Part shown: positions 47,573 to 57,103 of the stretch, one piece after another | Position numbering within the stretch: position 1 is the first letter of the stretch | Layout: every line of letters starts with the position of its first letter | Assembly (NCBI GenBank): GCA_963756495.1 | Contig: CAVWNS010000014.1 | Span: 434,001 to 498,000, forward strand | Origin: DATFDN01 sp963756495 | GTDB taxonomy: Bacteria > Pseudomonadota > Alphaproteobacteria > Acetobacterales > Acetobacteraceae | Direction: 5' to 3' | Length of the DNA stretch: 64,000 bases | The notes under the pieces: model-generated | Database searches by the model: none | Told to the model about the DNA's origin: nothing | Seen by the model: the letters and a program-made list of their open reading frames with translations, nothing else | Translations under genes and position numbers: made by a program

Positions 47573-48866
47573 TCAGGCCGGCATTGTGACGGTCGCACGC
47601 AGCCCGCCCCTGGAACGGTTGGCGAGCACCACGTCGCCACCATGAGCGCGCAGGATGTTGCGTGCGATCGGCAAGCCGAGCCCGACGCCGCCGGTCTCGC
47701 GGTTGCGACTGGGTTCGCCGCGATGGAACGGCTCGAAGGCGCGGTCGAGCTCCTCGGGCGGGATGCCCGGCCCGTCATCCTCGACCTCGATCGTCAGGAG
47801 CCCGCTCTCGGGCGGAACCAGGCGGATGCGCGCGCCGCCCCCGTATTTCACCGCGTTGGCGACCAGATTGGCGAAGGCGCGCTTGAGGCTGAGCGGGCGG
47901 GCGCGCAGGACCAGGTGCGCCGGCCCGTCAAAGGCGAGCTGGTCCGCGACGTCGGGGCGGGCATCGGCCGCCTCGTCCAGCACCGTGCGCAGCAGCTCCG
48001 GCAGGTCGAGGGCAGCGACAGGCTCGGTCGCCTTGGCGTCGCGCCCGAAGGCGAGCGTCGCCGAGACCATCGCCTCCAGCTCCTCCAGATCGGCGAGCAT
48101 CTTCCGCCGTTGCTCGTCGTCCTCCATGAACTCGGCCCGCAGCTTCAGGCGGGTGATCGGAGTGACGAAGGTCATGACCGATCGCGGTCAGCATCTCGGT
48201 CCGGTCCTGCACGAACCGGCGGATGCGCGCGGCCATCGTATTGAAGGCGGCCGCCGCGGTGGCGACCTCCAGCGGTCCGTCCTCGGGCAGCGGCGGCGCG
48301 TTCACGTCGCGACCCAGCGCCTCCGCCGCCGCGGCCAGGGTGCGAACGGGCGCGGTCAGGCGGCGCACGGCCCACAGGCTCAGCGCGGCGGCGGCCAAGG
48401 TCATCAGGACGAAAGCAATCAGGAAGGTCGGCGAGGCCCAGGGCCGGATGGGCGGGACCGGTGCCGCCACATTCAGCCAGGTGCCGTTCGGAAGCCGGAG
48501 CCCGATCGCGAGGCGCGGGCCCGGCGGCCCCCCCTGGATCTGCATCTGCCGGGGGCGGAGTGCGGGCGGCATCGGCACCAGGTTCATGCTGACCCGCAGC
48601 AGGCGCTGCTCGGGAAACGGCGTCTCCGGCAGCGCCGCCATGGCCGGGCCGGCCCCGATATCGGCGGTCAGGCCAGGCGGCAGCGGCAGCTCCCGCAGCA
48701 TCGCCGCCCGCTCGGACGGCTCGGTCATCACCACGGTCCGGTAAAGGCCCATCACCCGCTCCGCCAGGGTGCGGGCCTGCGCCAGGCGCTGCACGTCGAT
48801 CCGGTCGAGGGCATGGATGGTCAGCCCGGCCGCCTGGACCACGGCGAGCCCGATCAGCAGCACCAT
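47573..48866 (-). CDS. EnvZ-type sensor histidine kinase, one frameshift
   Basis: An N-terminal membrane segment (MVLLIGLAVVQAAGLTIHAL) is followed by a periplasmic loop of about 125 residues and a second segment (FLIAFVLMTLAAAALSLWAV). A HAMP domain comes next. The H box IGHDLR-TPITRLKLRAEF is split by a frame change near 48175. Beyond it are the N box (FANLVANAVKYG), G1 (EDDGPGIPPEE) and G2 (GGVGLGLPIARNI). Upstream in-frame residues LHLWPRSLAARTA look native, so the true start may lie closer to 48920, perhaps at a rare start codon. It follows the response regulator gene in one operon. Confidence 0.85.
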
Positions 48867-48922
48867 CGCGGTGCGCGCCGCCAGGCTGCGCGGCCACAGG
48901 TGGAGGCGGGCGGCGACCTGGG

Positions 48923-49642
48923 TCAGAGCCGCTCGACCGTGGCGGCGAGCACGTAGCCGCCGCCGCGCACCGTCTTGATGATCTGCGCGTTGCGCCCGTC
49001 ATCCTCCAGCTTGCGGCGCAGCCGGCTGATCGCGACGTCGATCGCGCGGTCGAACGGGCCGGCTTGGCGACCACGCAGCAGATCGAGAAGCATGTCGCGG
49101 GTCAGTACGCGGTTGGGTCGCTCGACGAGGGCGAGGAGCAGGTCATATTCGCCGCCGGTGAGCGCGACCTCGACGCCGTCGGGGTTCAGCAGCCGCCGCC
49201 GTCCGGGCTCCAGCACCCAGCCGGCGAAGCGTAGGCTTCGCCCGACTGGATCGGCGCGGTGCTCCGTACGGTCGCCCGCGCGCCGCAGCACGGCACGGAT
49301 GCGGGCCAGCAGTTCGCGCGGGTTGAACGGCTTGGGCACGTAATCGTCGGCGCCAAGCTCCAGGCCGATGATGCGGTCGGTCTCCTCGCCCATGGCGGTG
49401 AGCATGACGATCGGAACGTTGGACTGACCGCGCATCCAGCGGGCGAGGTCAAGCCCGTTCTCGCCCGGCAGCATCAGGTCCAGGACGACCAGATGGTAGT
49501 GCCCGGCCGCCCAGGCCCGCCGTGCCTCCCGCCCATCGCGCACCGAGGTCACCCGCATCTGGTGCCGCTCCAGAAATCGCCCCAGCAGATCGCGGATCTC
49601 CCGATCATCATCCACCACCAGGATATGCGGCATCTGTTCCAT
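48923..49642 (-). CDS. OmpR-family response regulator
   Basis: The 239-residue product has a receiver domain at about 4-118 with acidic pocket VVDDD, acceptor Asp in VVLDLMLPGENGLD and Lys in YVPKPFNPREL. The C-terminal winged-helix DNA-binding domain has LTGGEYDLLLALVERPNRVL and ISRLRRKLEDDGRNAQIIKT. Start ATG 49642 (MEQMPHIL); an internal ATG at 49633 is possible. It pairs with the downstream kinase and is divergent from the small exported protein at 49780, a likely target. Confidence 0.92.
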   Translation of the reverse strand: MEQMPHILVVDDDREIRDLLGRFLERHQMRVTSVRDGREARRAWAAGHYHLVVLDLMLPGENGLDLARWMRGQSNVPIVMLTAMGEETDRIIGLELGADDYVPKPFNPRELLARIRAVLRRAGDRTEHRADPVGRSLRFAGWVLEPGRRRLLNPDGVEVALTGGEYDLLLALVERPNRVLTRDMLLDLLRGRQAGPFDRAIDVAISRLRRKLEDDGRNAQIIKTVRGGGYVLAATVERL

Positions 49643-49779
49643 GCCGCCAATAATAGGCGGTCGGGTCGCCGGCGTCAGGGCGCGTTGCACTCCGTTGCAC
49701 TTCGTCGCCGCCCGGTCGGCGCGCCGCAACGCGGCTGCCCCATGTTGGGCCCGTTCGCACCGCATCCGAGGAGACCGAC

Positions 49780-50258
49780 ATGCGAAAGACCCTGCTGATC
49801 GCCGCCGCCGGCTTGTCGCTGGCCGGCGCCGCCGCGGGCGGCACCGCGGCCCTGGCCCAGAACGCGGCCCCGCCGCCGCCGACCGATGAGGCCGCTCCGC
49901 CCGCCCCGCCTCCCGGCGCTCCGGGTGGCCCGCGCGGCTTGGGCATGATGGGCATAGGTGGTGGCACCGTCACGGTCCGGGCGAACGCGGCCCGGGCGGG
50001 CCTGGGCGCGGCATGCCGTTCGCGCCCGGCACGTTCGGCCTGTTCTATCGCCAGCCCGACAAGCAATTGTCGGCCGCCGATGTGCAGGAGATCGCGCAGG
50101 CGATCCTGCTGATGAACGGCGAGCATGACTGGAAGGTGACGCAGGTCCAGCCCGGCCCCGACCATCAGGTGAGCTTCGCCTTCGCGACCGCCGACGGCAC
50201 GGTCATCGCCAAATTCGCGATGGATCAGGCGACCGGCCGTATCAGCCGCACCGGCTGA
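49780..50258 (+). CDS. small exported PepSY-like protein, one frameshift
   Basis: The product starts with a signal peptide (MRKTLLIAAAGLSLAGAAAG) and a Pro-rich linker. After a frame change near 50010 it continues PFAPGTFGLFYRQPDKQLSA, WKVTQVQPGPDHQVSFAFAT and IAKFAMDQATGRISR. The second part resembles PepSY-type folds. About 158 residues in total. It is divergent from the response regulator gene, 137 bp apart, the usual place for a two-component target. Function unknown. Confidence 0.72.
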
Positions 50259-50274
50259 TCGGCTACTGAGGGGC

Positions 50275-50933
50275 GTGAGCTTTCCGCACCCCCCGCCGAT
50301 CGCGCGCGCGGCGCTCGACGTGCTGATCGCCCGCGCCCCGGAGCTGGCCGCCATCGAGACCCGGGCCGGCCCGCTGCCGTGGCGGGTGCGTGCGCCCGGC
50401 TTTCCCGGCCTGCTCCAGGCGATCGTCGCCCAACAGATCAGCAACCAGGCGGCCGCCGCCATCTGGAGTCGGATCGCCGCTCTGCCCGGCACGCTCGAAC
50501 CCTCCGGCCTGCTCGCCTCCAGCGAGGAGGCGCTGCGAGCGGCTGGCCTGTCCCGTCCAAAGGTGGCGCATGCGCGCGCGCTCGCCGCAGCGTTCGAGGA
50601 CGGACGGCTTGATGCCCGCGCGCTCGCCGGCATGGACGACGAGGCGGCGGTCAGCGCGATCGCGGCCGTGCGCGGGATGGGACGATGGAGCGCGGAGATT
50701 TACCTGCTGTTCGCGCTGGGACGGCAGGACGTGTTCCCCTCAGGCGACCTCGCGCTCGCCGCCGCGGTCGCGGACCTCAAGGGTCTGCCGGGCGGCCGGC
50801 GCCCAAGGCGCTGCAAGCCCTCGCCGAGACGTGGCGACCCGCGCGCGGGCTTGCCGCCCGGCTGCTCTGGCACCACTGGCGCCACGTCACCGGCCGCCCC
50901 GCGCTTGATGACCTTGCCGTCCGGCGCCCGTAA
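50275..50933 (+). CDS. DNA-3-methyladenine glycosylase II (AlkA-like), one frameshift
   Basis: The HhH-GPD fold is clear: GFPGLLQAIVAQQISNQAAA, then VRGMGRWSAEIYLLFALGRQ (the helix-hairpin-helix) and catalytic Asp in DVFPSGDLALAAAV. A frame change near 50800 leads to KALQALAETWRPARGLAARL and ends LLWHHWRHVTGRPALDDLAV at 50933. It removes alkylated bases from DNA. A GTG start at 50275 follows GAGGGGC. No Ada-type transcription factor lies next to it. Confidence 0.87.
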
Positions 50934-50967
50934 TCCTTCCTTCATCAAACCCGGCGACCATCGCTGG

Positions 50968-52098
50968 ATGTCAGCCGAGGCAACCGCTCCTGCATTGAAC
51001 ATGCCGCTGGTGCAGGCATACCACCCGACGACGTTCCTGGAGCGGGGAGTCGCGATCCCCTTCACCACGCCGGCCCTGTCGGGCGCCCGTGCCCGGCCGA
51101 CTGAGCGTGGGGGGCTGGAAATCGTGGTGCCCAACCCATCGGGCGGGCGCGGCGTGTACATCCTGCCCTGGACGGGCGTGTGCGAGCTCTGCCGGCCGAC
51201 CGTGCATGACACCTTGCTCAACCAGCGCGTCGCCGCGCTGCGCAACGTGACGCCGGCCTCGATCCGGCAGGCCGCCCGCGATATTGCCGCCGAGGGACTG
51301 GCCGGGCGGGAAGCACTGGCGGCGGCCGGACGGGCTGCGGAGGGCGACCGGCAGGAGCTGCTCGTCTCCAACTTCCTCCTCCTGTTGGCGCTGATCCAGC
51401 AGGTCGAGCCATCGGAGCTGCAGACTGTGTCGGGCCAGCCAGCGGGGGCGACCGAGCTGGAGCAGCGTGCCCGACGCGCCGTCGTACGGATCGGCCCGAA
51501 GATCGGCCGGGCGGCCGAGGAGGTCGCGGAGACGCTTGAGGAGCTTGCGCAGGCCTTCGCCGGCATCGGCGCCCCGCGCCAGACTCCGGCGCCCCGGATC
51601 TTGCGGCTGCTTGCCGCGCTCGAACGGTTGCGCACCGACATGCAGGCCTGGAGCAAGGACCGCAGCGACGACAGCGCGGCGCAGGCCGCGATGATCGCGA
51701 CGGTGGCCGACCTGACAATCGCCTGCGCGGAGCGCACGCTCGCCGATGCGCATGCATTGACCCAGAACATGGCCGCGCTGCTGCGCAACTGGAGCGCGAT
51801 GCCCGATCTGCTCGCGGGACGGATCGCGCGCCCGGAGTGGCTCGTGGACGGTTGGGAGCAGATCTGCCTGATCTGGCACTGCGCCAATGGCGATGCCGGG
51901 CGGCGCAGTGCGCTGATGGAGATGGCCTCGCTTGTCCCGGCGCTGCCGCGCGAAGCTATCGACTGGGTCGGCACGCAGGTGGAGGTCGATGTGGTGTCGC
52001 GGTTCCGCAAGACCGTCCGCCAGAACGAGGACTGGCGCACCGGCCTGGTGTTCGAACGAGTGGCGCGCAACGAGGCCTTGCGTGCGCTGGCGATCTGA
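50968..52098 (+). CDS. protein of unknown function (first of an unknown pair)
   Basis: I do not recognise this 376-residue protein. The N-terminal 90 residues contain VYILPWTGVCELCRPTVHD, with two Cys three apart. The rest is predicted almost wholly helical and acidic/basic balanced (IGRAAEEVAETLEELAQAF; IRRLAALERLRTD-like helices). A Trp-rich C-terminal part has PEWLVDGWEQICLIWHCANG. No signal peptide or membrane segment is seen. The next gene starts 11 bases later after GGGGGG, so the two are an operon. The intact frame indicates real coding. Confidence 0.7.
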   Translation: MSAEATAPALNMPLVQAYHPTTFLERGVAIPFTTPALSGARARPTERGGLEIVVPNPSGGRGVYILPWTGVCELCRPTVHDTLLNQRVAALRNVTPASIRQAARDIAAEGLAGREALAAAGRAAEGDRQELLVSNFLLLLALIQQVEPSELQTVSGQPAGATELEQRARRAVVRIGPKIGRAAEEVAETLEELAQAFAGIGAPRQTPAPRILRLLAALERLRTDMQAWSKDRSDDSAAQAAMIATVADLTIACAERTLADAHALTQNMAALLRNWSAMPDLLAGRIARPEWLVDGWEQICLIWHCANGDAGRRSALMEMASLVPALPREAIDWVGTQVEVDVVSRFRKTVRQNEDWRTGLVFERVARNEALRALAI

Positions 52099-52109
52099 AC
52101 GGGGGGCAC

Positions 52110-53334
52110 ATGGCTGATCCGGTCCGGCAGGTCGCGAGCAGCCTCGCGCAGGCGCGCGACGATCAGGTGACGCAGATCGTCGCGCTCGTTGACGCCATGC
52201 AGGCGCGCGGCGATGCCGATGCGCTGATCGCGCCGCTGCGCGGGCGGCTGCAACGGGTCCGGCCCCCGCGCCCATTGCGCCTCGGACGCGTCCTTTTCCG
52301 GCCGCTCGATCCGGTCATCGTTGCGACGCCTGTCTGGCGCCGCACGTCATCGACCCTGCCGCGCAGCGCCCTCGGACCGATCGAGGCGATCGTGCGCGGC
52401 GGCCTCGGGGCCGAGGGTGGCGCCGTCGAGGCGGCGCTTGCGCGAACCTCCGGCACGGAAACGCCCGACATCGTCCGGATCGGGGCAGTCCTATGGACGC
52501 GGGCGGCCGAGGTCCTGCGTAAAGGGGCCGACGCGGCGCCCCCGTCCGACTGGGTGGGCGCGGGCCTGCCAGTCGAATTCGTTCCACCCGATCCGCGCCG
52601 CCATAGCGAGCGTGCTGGCAGCGGCCGTGACCATCGAGGCGTGGGCGGCACGCGGGCCCGACGAGCCGGTACTCGGGGCGGAGCTGCGGGATATGCTAAT
52701 GGGCGCGCTGCCGGCCGGCATCATCGCGTGCGGCATGCTCGGCGCCGTCCTCCTCGCCAGGCTGCCGCAGACCAGCGCGGAGACCCTCGCCGCGATCGCC
52801 GCGCTTGGTCAGCAGGATTTGGCGGCGGGGCGGGCCTGCGTAGACCTCGCGATGGACACGACCCTGCAGCAGACGGAGACCACGACCATCGCCGGGGTCG
52901 AGACTGCGCCCCTGCCCGAGGCCGCGCGTGGGGTGGAGCGGGCGGCGCTGATGCTAAACGGGCTTGCTCGTGATGCCGGTCCGCGCCGGCGCGAAAGGCT
53001 GGAGGCAAGTCGCCGCAATCTGGAAACGGAGTGCCGCCGGCGTTTCGCGGACGCGATCGGGCACGGGATCGTCGAGCCGATGCGCGACGTATCGCCCGAG
53101 ACCGCCGCTGCCTTGATCCCGGGCCTAGAGGCAGCGGCACGTGACCTGCGGCGCTTTGAGAGCGCCGCCCGCCAGATGGGGGGCCCCGAGGTCTATGACG
53201 AGTTGCTGCGCGGCGCGGCTGAGCAGGTCGGATCGCTGCCGCCAACGGTGGCGCTGACGCGCGCCGATCGGGTGCGCCTGGTCGAGATCCTCGCCGGGTC
53301 GGAACAGGCGCTGCGTCTGCTTGCGAAAAGCTAG
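52110..53334 (+). CDS. protein of unknown function (second of an unknown pair), one frameshift
   Basis: The product starts MADPVRQVASSLAQARDDQV and has RPPRPLRLGRVLFRPLDPVI. It shifts frame near 52590 into IRAAIASVLAAAVTIEAWAA and runs to LVEILAGSEQALRLLAKS. The joined length is about 408 residues, mostly helical. A hydrophobic helix (LPAGIIACGMLGAVLLARL) could touch the membrane. I do not recognise the family. Its partner is the 376-residue gene just upstream. It is convergent with the ABC importer operon, 17 bp away. Confidence 0.65.
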
Positions 53335-53351
53335 GGGCGCGCTGGCGCCCG

Positions 53352-54074
53352 TCAGGCCGCCACCTGCATTTCGCCCAGGTACGCCTCCCGGATCAGCGGG
53401 TTCTGTCGCAGCTCCGCCGCGGTCCCCGATAGCACGACCTGCCCAGTCTGCAGCACGTACGCCCGATTGGCGATCTGGAGCGCCATATTGGCGTTCTGCT
53501 CGACCATGAAGATCGTGGTGCCCTGGCGATTGATCTGCTGGATGATGTCGAAGGTCTGTTCCACGAACAGAGGCGACAGGCCCATCGAGGGCTCGTCCAT
53601 GCAGAGGAGGCGCGGGCGCGCCATCAGGGCGCGGCCCATCGCGACCATCTGCTGCTCCCCACCCGACAGCGTGCCGGCGATCTGGGCCCGGCGCTCCTTC
53701 ACGCGCGGAAACAGCGTGTACACCCGATCGAGGTCCTGATCGAACTCCGCCCCACGCTTGCGCAGGTAGGCGCCCATTTCGAGATTCTCGAACACCGTCA
53801 TACGCGGGAACAGCCGGCGGGCCTCCAGCACCGGAGCGATGCCGCGCTTGACGCGCTGGGCGGTGGACATCCGCTCGATCGCGACGCCATCCAAGACGAC
53901 CGAGCCGCGGACCGGGCGGACGATGCCCATGATCGTCTTCATCGTGGTGGACTTGCCCGACGCGTTGCCGCCGAGCAGGCTGACGATCTCGCCCTTGCCG
54001 ATGCTGTAGTTCACCTGCTTCAGGACGTGCAGGTCACCGTAGTAGGTATCGACGTCCTTGAACTCAAGCAACAT
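53352..54074 (-). CDS. livF: branched-chain amino acid-type ABC transporter ATPase (LivF)
   Basis: The 240-residue product has Walker A GGNASGKST, a Q loop, signature LSGGEQQMVAMGRALM, Walker B LLCMDEPSMGLSP and the switch His region (MVEQN). In this family two different ATPases, LivF and LivG, drive import. The start at 54074 overlaps the end of the LivM-LivG gene by 11 bp, so it is translationally coupled. It is the last gene of the importer run. The substrate need not be a branched-chain amino acid; many family members carry organic acids. Confidence 0.93.
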   Translation of the reverse strand: MLLEFKDVDTYYGDLHVLKQVNYSIGKGEIVSLLGGNASGKSTTMKTIMGIVRPVRGSVVLDGVAIERMSTAQRVKRGIAPVLEARRLFPRMTVFENLEMGAYLRKRGAEFDQDLDRVYTLFPRVKERRAQIAGTLSGGEQQMVAMGRALMARPRLLCMDEPSMGLSPLFVEQTFDIIQQINRQGTTIFMVEQNANMALQIANRAYVLQTGQVVLSGTAAELRQNPLIREAYLGEMQVAA

Positions 54075-56133
54075 GCTCTGCCCCCGCCCCCACACCGCCG
54101 GCGTGGGCGGCCTGCGTGTTGCGGCCAAGATAGGCGCGCAGCACCTCCTCGTTGCGGCGCACCTCGTCGGGCCGTCCCTTGGCGATGACCTCGCCATGAT
54201 CGAGCACATAGACCGTGTCGGCTAGCGTCGTGACCACGTCGAGCTTGTGCTCGATCAGCAGCACGGTCAGGCCGAGTTCCTTCACAGCCTTGATCTGCTC
54301 GGCGAGTTCGAGAGTCTCGGCCGGGTTCATGCCCGCCGTCGGCTCGTCCAGCAGCAGCAGCTTCGGGCGGGACGCGAGCGCGCGGGCGATCTCGGTGCGG
54401 CGCCGGTTCGCATAGGAAAGGCCACTGACCGCCTGATCGACACGCGGGGTGAGGCGGTTGCCGAAGACCGACAGGATTTCCATGACCCAGCCGCGCGCCT
54501 CGACCTCTTCGCGCCGCGACCAGGGTGGGTGGAACACGGCCGCGAGCGGTCCCGTCCGCAGTCGTGCATGCTGACCGATCAGCACGTTCTGCATGATCGT
54601 GAGGTTCGGGAACAGGCGGATGTTCTGGAACGTCCGGGCGATGCCCTTGGCCAGGATGGCGTAGTCGGGCAGGCCGAGGATCTCCTCGCCGTTGAAGCGG
54701 ATGCTGCCGCCATCGGCCGGCACCAACCCGGTCATCACGTTGAACAGGGTTGATTTTCCCGACCCGTTCGGACCGATGACGGCGACGACGCCGCCTTGCG
54801 GCACCTCGATATCGATGGCGTTCAGCGCGACCAGCCCGCCGAAGCGCACCGTCACGCCCTTGGCCTCCAGCGCGACGGCGCCGGTCCGAACGGCCCCGCC
54901 AAGACCCGACAGCCGGAGGTCCTCCGTCCCGCGCCGCACGATGGCGTTCTGCTGCTCGAAGGTCAGGGCCGCGGCCGGACGAAAGGCCGGGATCAGGCCC
55001 TGGCGCCGATACAGCATCATCAGCACCAGGATGATGCCGAAGATCAGCTCGATCGAGGGCACCAGATCGAGATGCGAAAGCCAGGCGTTGCCGACCATGT
55101 CGCCGAGGGCGTTCAGCCACCCGGTGAGGTCCTGCAACCACCACGATTGCAGCAATTGCAGGAACATCGCGCCGACGACCACGCCCCAGATGCTGCCGAT
55201 CCCGCCGAAGACAACCATCACCAGGATCATCACGGAGACCGGGAAGCCGAACATGTCGGGCGTCGCGGTCTGGAGCTTGGCCACGTAAAACACGCCGGTC
55301 ATGCCGGCGAAGGCGGCGCCGATGGCAAAGGCCAGCAGCTTGTAGCGGGTGCGGTTGACGCCCATGGCGCCGGCGGCGATCTCGTCCTCGCGGATCGCCA
55401 TCCAGGCGCGGCCGATGCGGCTGTCGCGCAGTCGGACGCTGACGAAGACGAGCAGCGCCACCAGCGCGACGGCGACGTAGTAGTAGGGCGTGGCGTTCAC
55501 GCCGAAGCCGTGGCCAAAGAAGCTGGGTGCCGCGATGCCATTCAGCCCCGCCGCGCCGTTGGTCAGACTGGACCAGTTGCGGAAGATGATCGGCACGATC
55601 TCGCCGAAGCCGAGCGTCACGATCGCCAGATAGTCGCCTCGCAGACGGAGCGTGGGCGCGCCGAACAGCACACCGAAGAACGCCGCGATGATTGCCGCCG
55701 TCGGCAGCGCCAGCCAGAACGAGAGGGTGAAATGCACCACGCTGCCGCCGTTCTCGCCGGCCATCTGCGCGACGAGCCCGAGTGTCTGGAGCGGCACCCA
55801 GAATTCGCTCCAAGCCGGCTGGAGCTGAAACGAGTTGAGGATGCCGTACGTGTAGGCGCCAATGGCGAAGAACGCGGCATAGCCGAGATCGAGCAGGCCG
55901 GCGAAGCCGACGACGATGTTCAGCCCCAGCGCCAGCGTGGCGAAGGAATAGGCGTTGGCAAGGGAATCGATGTCCGCGTCGTTGTTGTGGTAAAGCGGGA
56001 ACAGCAGGGCGACCACTGTGACCACGCCGGTCAGCAGGTGGCGCCGCCATGCCGGCCGTATCCACGCGGGGAACGCGACGAATTTGCCCACCGCGTTCGG
56101 CCCGGCGGACGGGATGGCATTCCTCCAGCTCAT
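54064..56133 (-). CDS. fused ABC permease-ATPase (LivM-LivG)
   Basis: The 689-residue product joins a LivM-type permease (about 1-380) to a LivG-type ATPase (about 420-689). The permease has eight to ten hydrophobic segments, ATLALGLNIVVGFAGLLDLG, and the EAA-like loop GRAWMAIREDEIAAGAMGVN. The ATPase has Walker A VIGPNGSGKSTLFNVM, the LivG-type signature VSGLSYANRRRTEIARAL and Walker B LLLLDEPTAGMNP. The linker is about 40 residues (PAFRPAAALTFEQQNAIVRR). The fusion is in one clean frame. It couples membrane channel and motor in one chain. Confidence 0.93.
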   Translation of the reverse strand: MSWRNAIPSAGPNAVGKFVAFPAWIRPAWRRHLLTGVVTVVALLFPLYHNNDADIDSLANAYSFATLALGLNIVVGFAGLLDLGYAAFFAIGAYTYGILNSFQLQPAWSEFWVPLQTLGLVAQMAGENGGSVVHFTLSFWLALPTAAIIAAFFGVLFGAPTLRLRGDYLAIVTLGFGEIVPIIFRNWSSLTNGAAGLNGIAAPSFFGHGFGVNATPYYYVAVALVALLVFVSVRLRDSRIGRAWMAIREDEIAAGAMGVNRTRYKLLAFAIGAAFAGMTGVFYVAKLQTATPDMFGFPVSVMILVMVVFGGIGSIWGVVVGAMFLQLLQSWWLQDLTGWLNALGDMVGNAWLSHLDLVPSIELIFGIILVLMMLYRRQGLIPAFRPAAALTFEQQNAIVRRGTEDLRLSGLGGAVRTGAVALEAKGVTVRFGGLVALNAIDIEVPQGGVVAVIGPNGSGKSTLFNVMTGLVPADGGSIRFNGEEILGLPDYAILAKGIARTFQNIRLFPNLTIMQNVLIGQHARLRTGPLAAVFHPPWSRREEVEARGWVMEILSVFGNRLTPRVDQAVSGLSYANRRRTEIARALASRPKLLLLDEPTAGMNPAETLELAEQIKAVKELGLTVLLIEHKLDVVTTLADTVYVLDHGEVIAKGRPDEVRRNEEVLRAYLGRNTQAAHAGGVGAGAEHVA

Positions 56134-56143
56134 CTCTGTGTCC

Positions 56144-57073
56144 TCACGACTTGGTGGGAGCCAGGCGGCCGAACAGGCCGGAGGGCTTGAACACGAGTAC
56201 CAGCACCAGGATCGAGAAGATGATCACGTCGGCCCACGATGCGCCGATCAGCTGGCCGCCGAAGCTCTCGATCAATCCGATGAGGACGCCGCCCACCATG
56301 GCGCCGGGCACGTTGCCGATCCCGCCCAGCACGGCGGCGGTGAACGCGCGCAGGCCGGCGGTGAACCCGATGATGAAGCTGGTGAAATTGTAGTAGAGGC
56401 CGAAGATCATCCCGCCCGCCCCGGCCAGTGCCGAGCCGAGGAAGAACGCGGTGAGGATGACCCTGTCCACCTCCACGCCCATCATGCGCGCCGCCTCCGG
56501 GTCCTGCGCGGTGGCGCGCATCGCCTTGCCGAGGCGGCTCCTCTGCACGAACAGCCACAGCCCCCCCATCAGCACGATCGAGACAGCCCAGATCAGGACC
56601 TGACGCAATTCCAGCACCGCGCCGCCGAGATGCCAGCGGATCGGCGGCAGGGGGTTGGGAAAGTTCTTCGAATCCGCGCCCAGGCCGAGCACGACGATGT
56701 TGAACAGGATGTAGGAGATGCCGATCGTCGTGATCATCGCCGCCGGCCCGGTGATGCCACGCAGCGGCCGCAGGGAATACCGCTCGATCGCCGCTCCGAG
56801 CACGCCCGAGAACAGCATGGTGCCCACGAGCGCCGCGAGCAGCACGCCGACCAGGGGCAGTCCGGTCAGCACGACGCTCTGACCGGACAGCCCGAAGGAC
56901 TGCAACACCCACATGGCGACGAAGGAGCCGATCATGAAGATGTTGAAGTGGGCGAAGTTGATGAGTTCGAGGATGCCGTAGACAAGCGAGAACCCCAGCG
57001 CCAGGAGCGCGTACATCGCCCCCAGGCTGAGGCCATTGATCGCCTGCTGAAGCCACAGGTCAAAGACGGTCAT
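56144..57073 (-). CDS. livH: branched-chain amino acid-type ABC permease (LivH)
   Basis: The 309-residue product begins LWLQQAINGLSLGAMYALLA and has eight or so membrane segments, with the EAA-like loop GKAMRATAQDPEAARMMGVE and the C-terminal FSILVLVLVFKPSGLFG. It is the partner of the LivM part of the fused protein. Start ATG 57073; it ends ten bases before the fused gene. It acts in the inner membrane. Confidence 0.93.
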   Translation of the reverse strand: MTVFDLWLQQAINGLSLGAMYALLALGFSLVYGILELINFAHFNIFMIGSFVAMWVLQSFGLSGQSVVLTGLPLVGVLLAALVGTMLFSGVLGAAIERYSLRPLRGITGPAAMITTIGISYILFNIVVLGLGADSKNFPNPLPPIRWHLGGAVLELRQVLIWAVSIVLMGGLWLFVQRSRLGKAMRATAQDPEAARMMGVEVDRVILTAFFLGSALAGAGGMIFGLYYNFTSFIIGFTAGLRAFTAAVLGGIGNVPGAMVGGVLIGLIESFGGQLIGASWADVIIFSILVLVLVFKPSGLFGRLAPTKS

Positions 57074-57103
57074 CGTGTTGGCGCGATCCGGAGCGTTGCG
57101 GGA

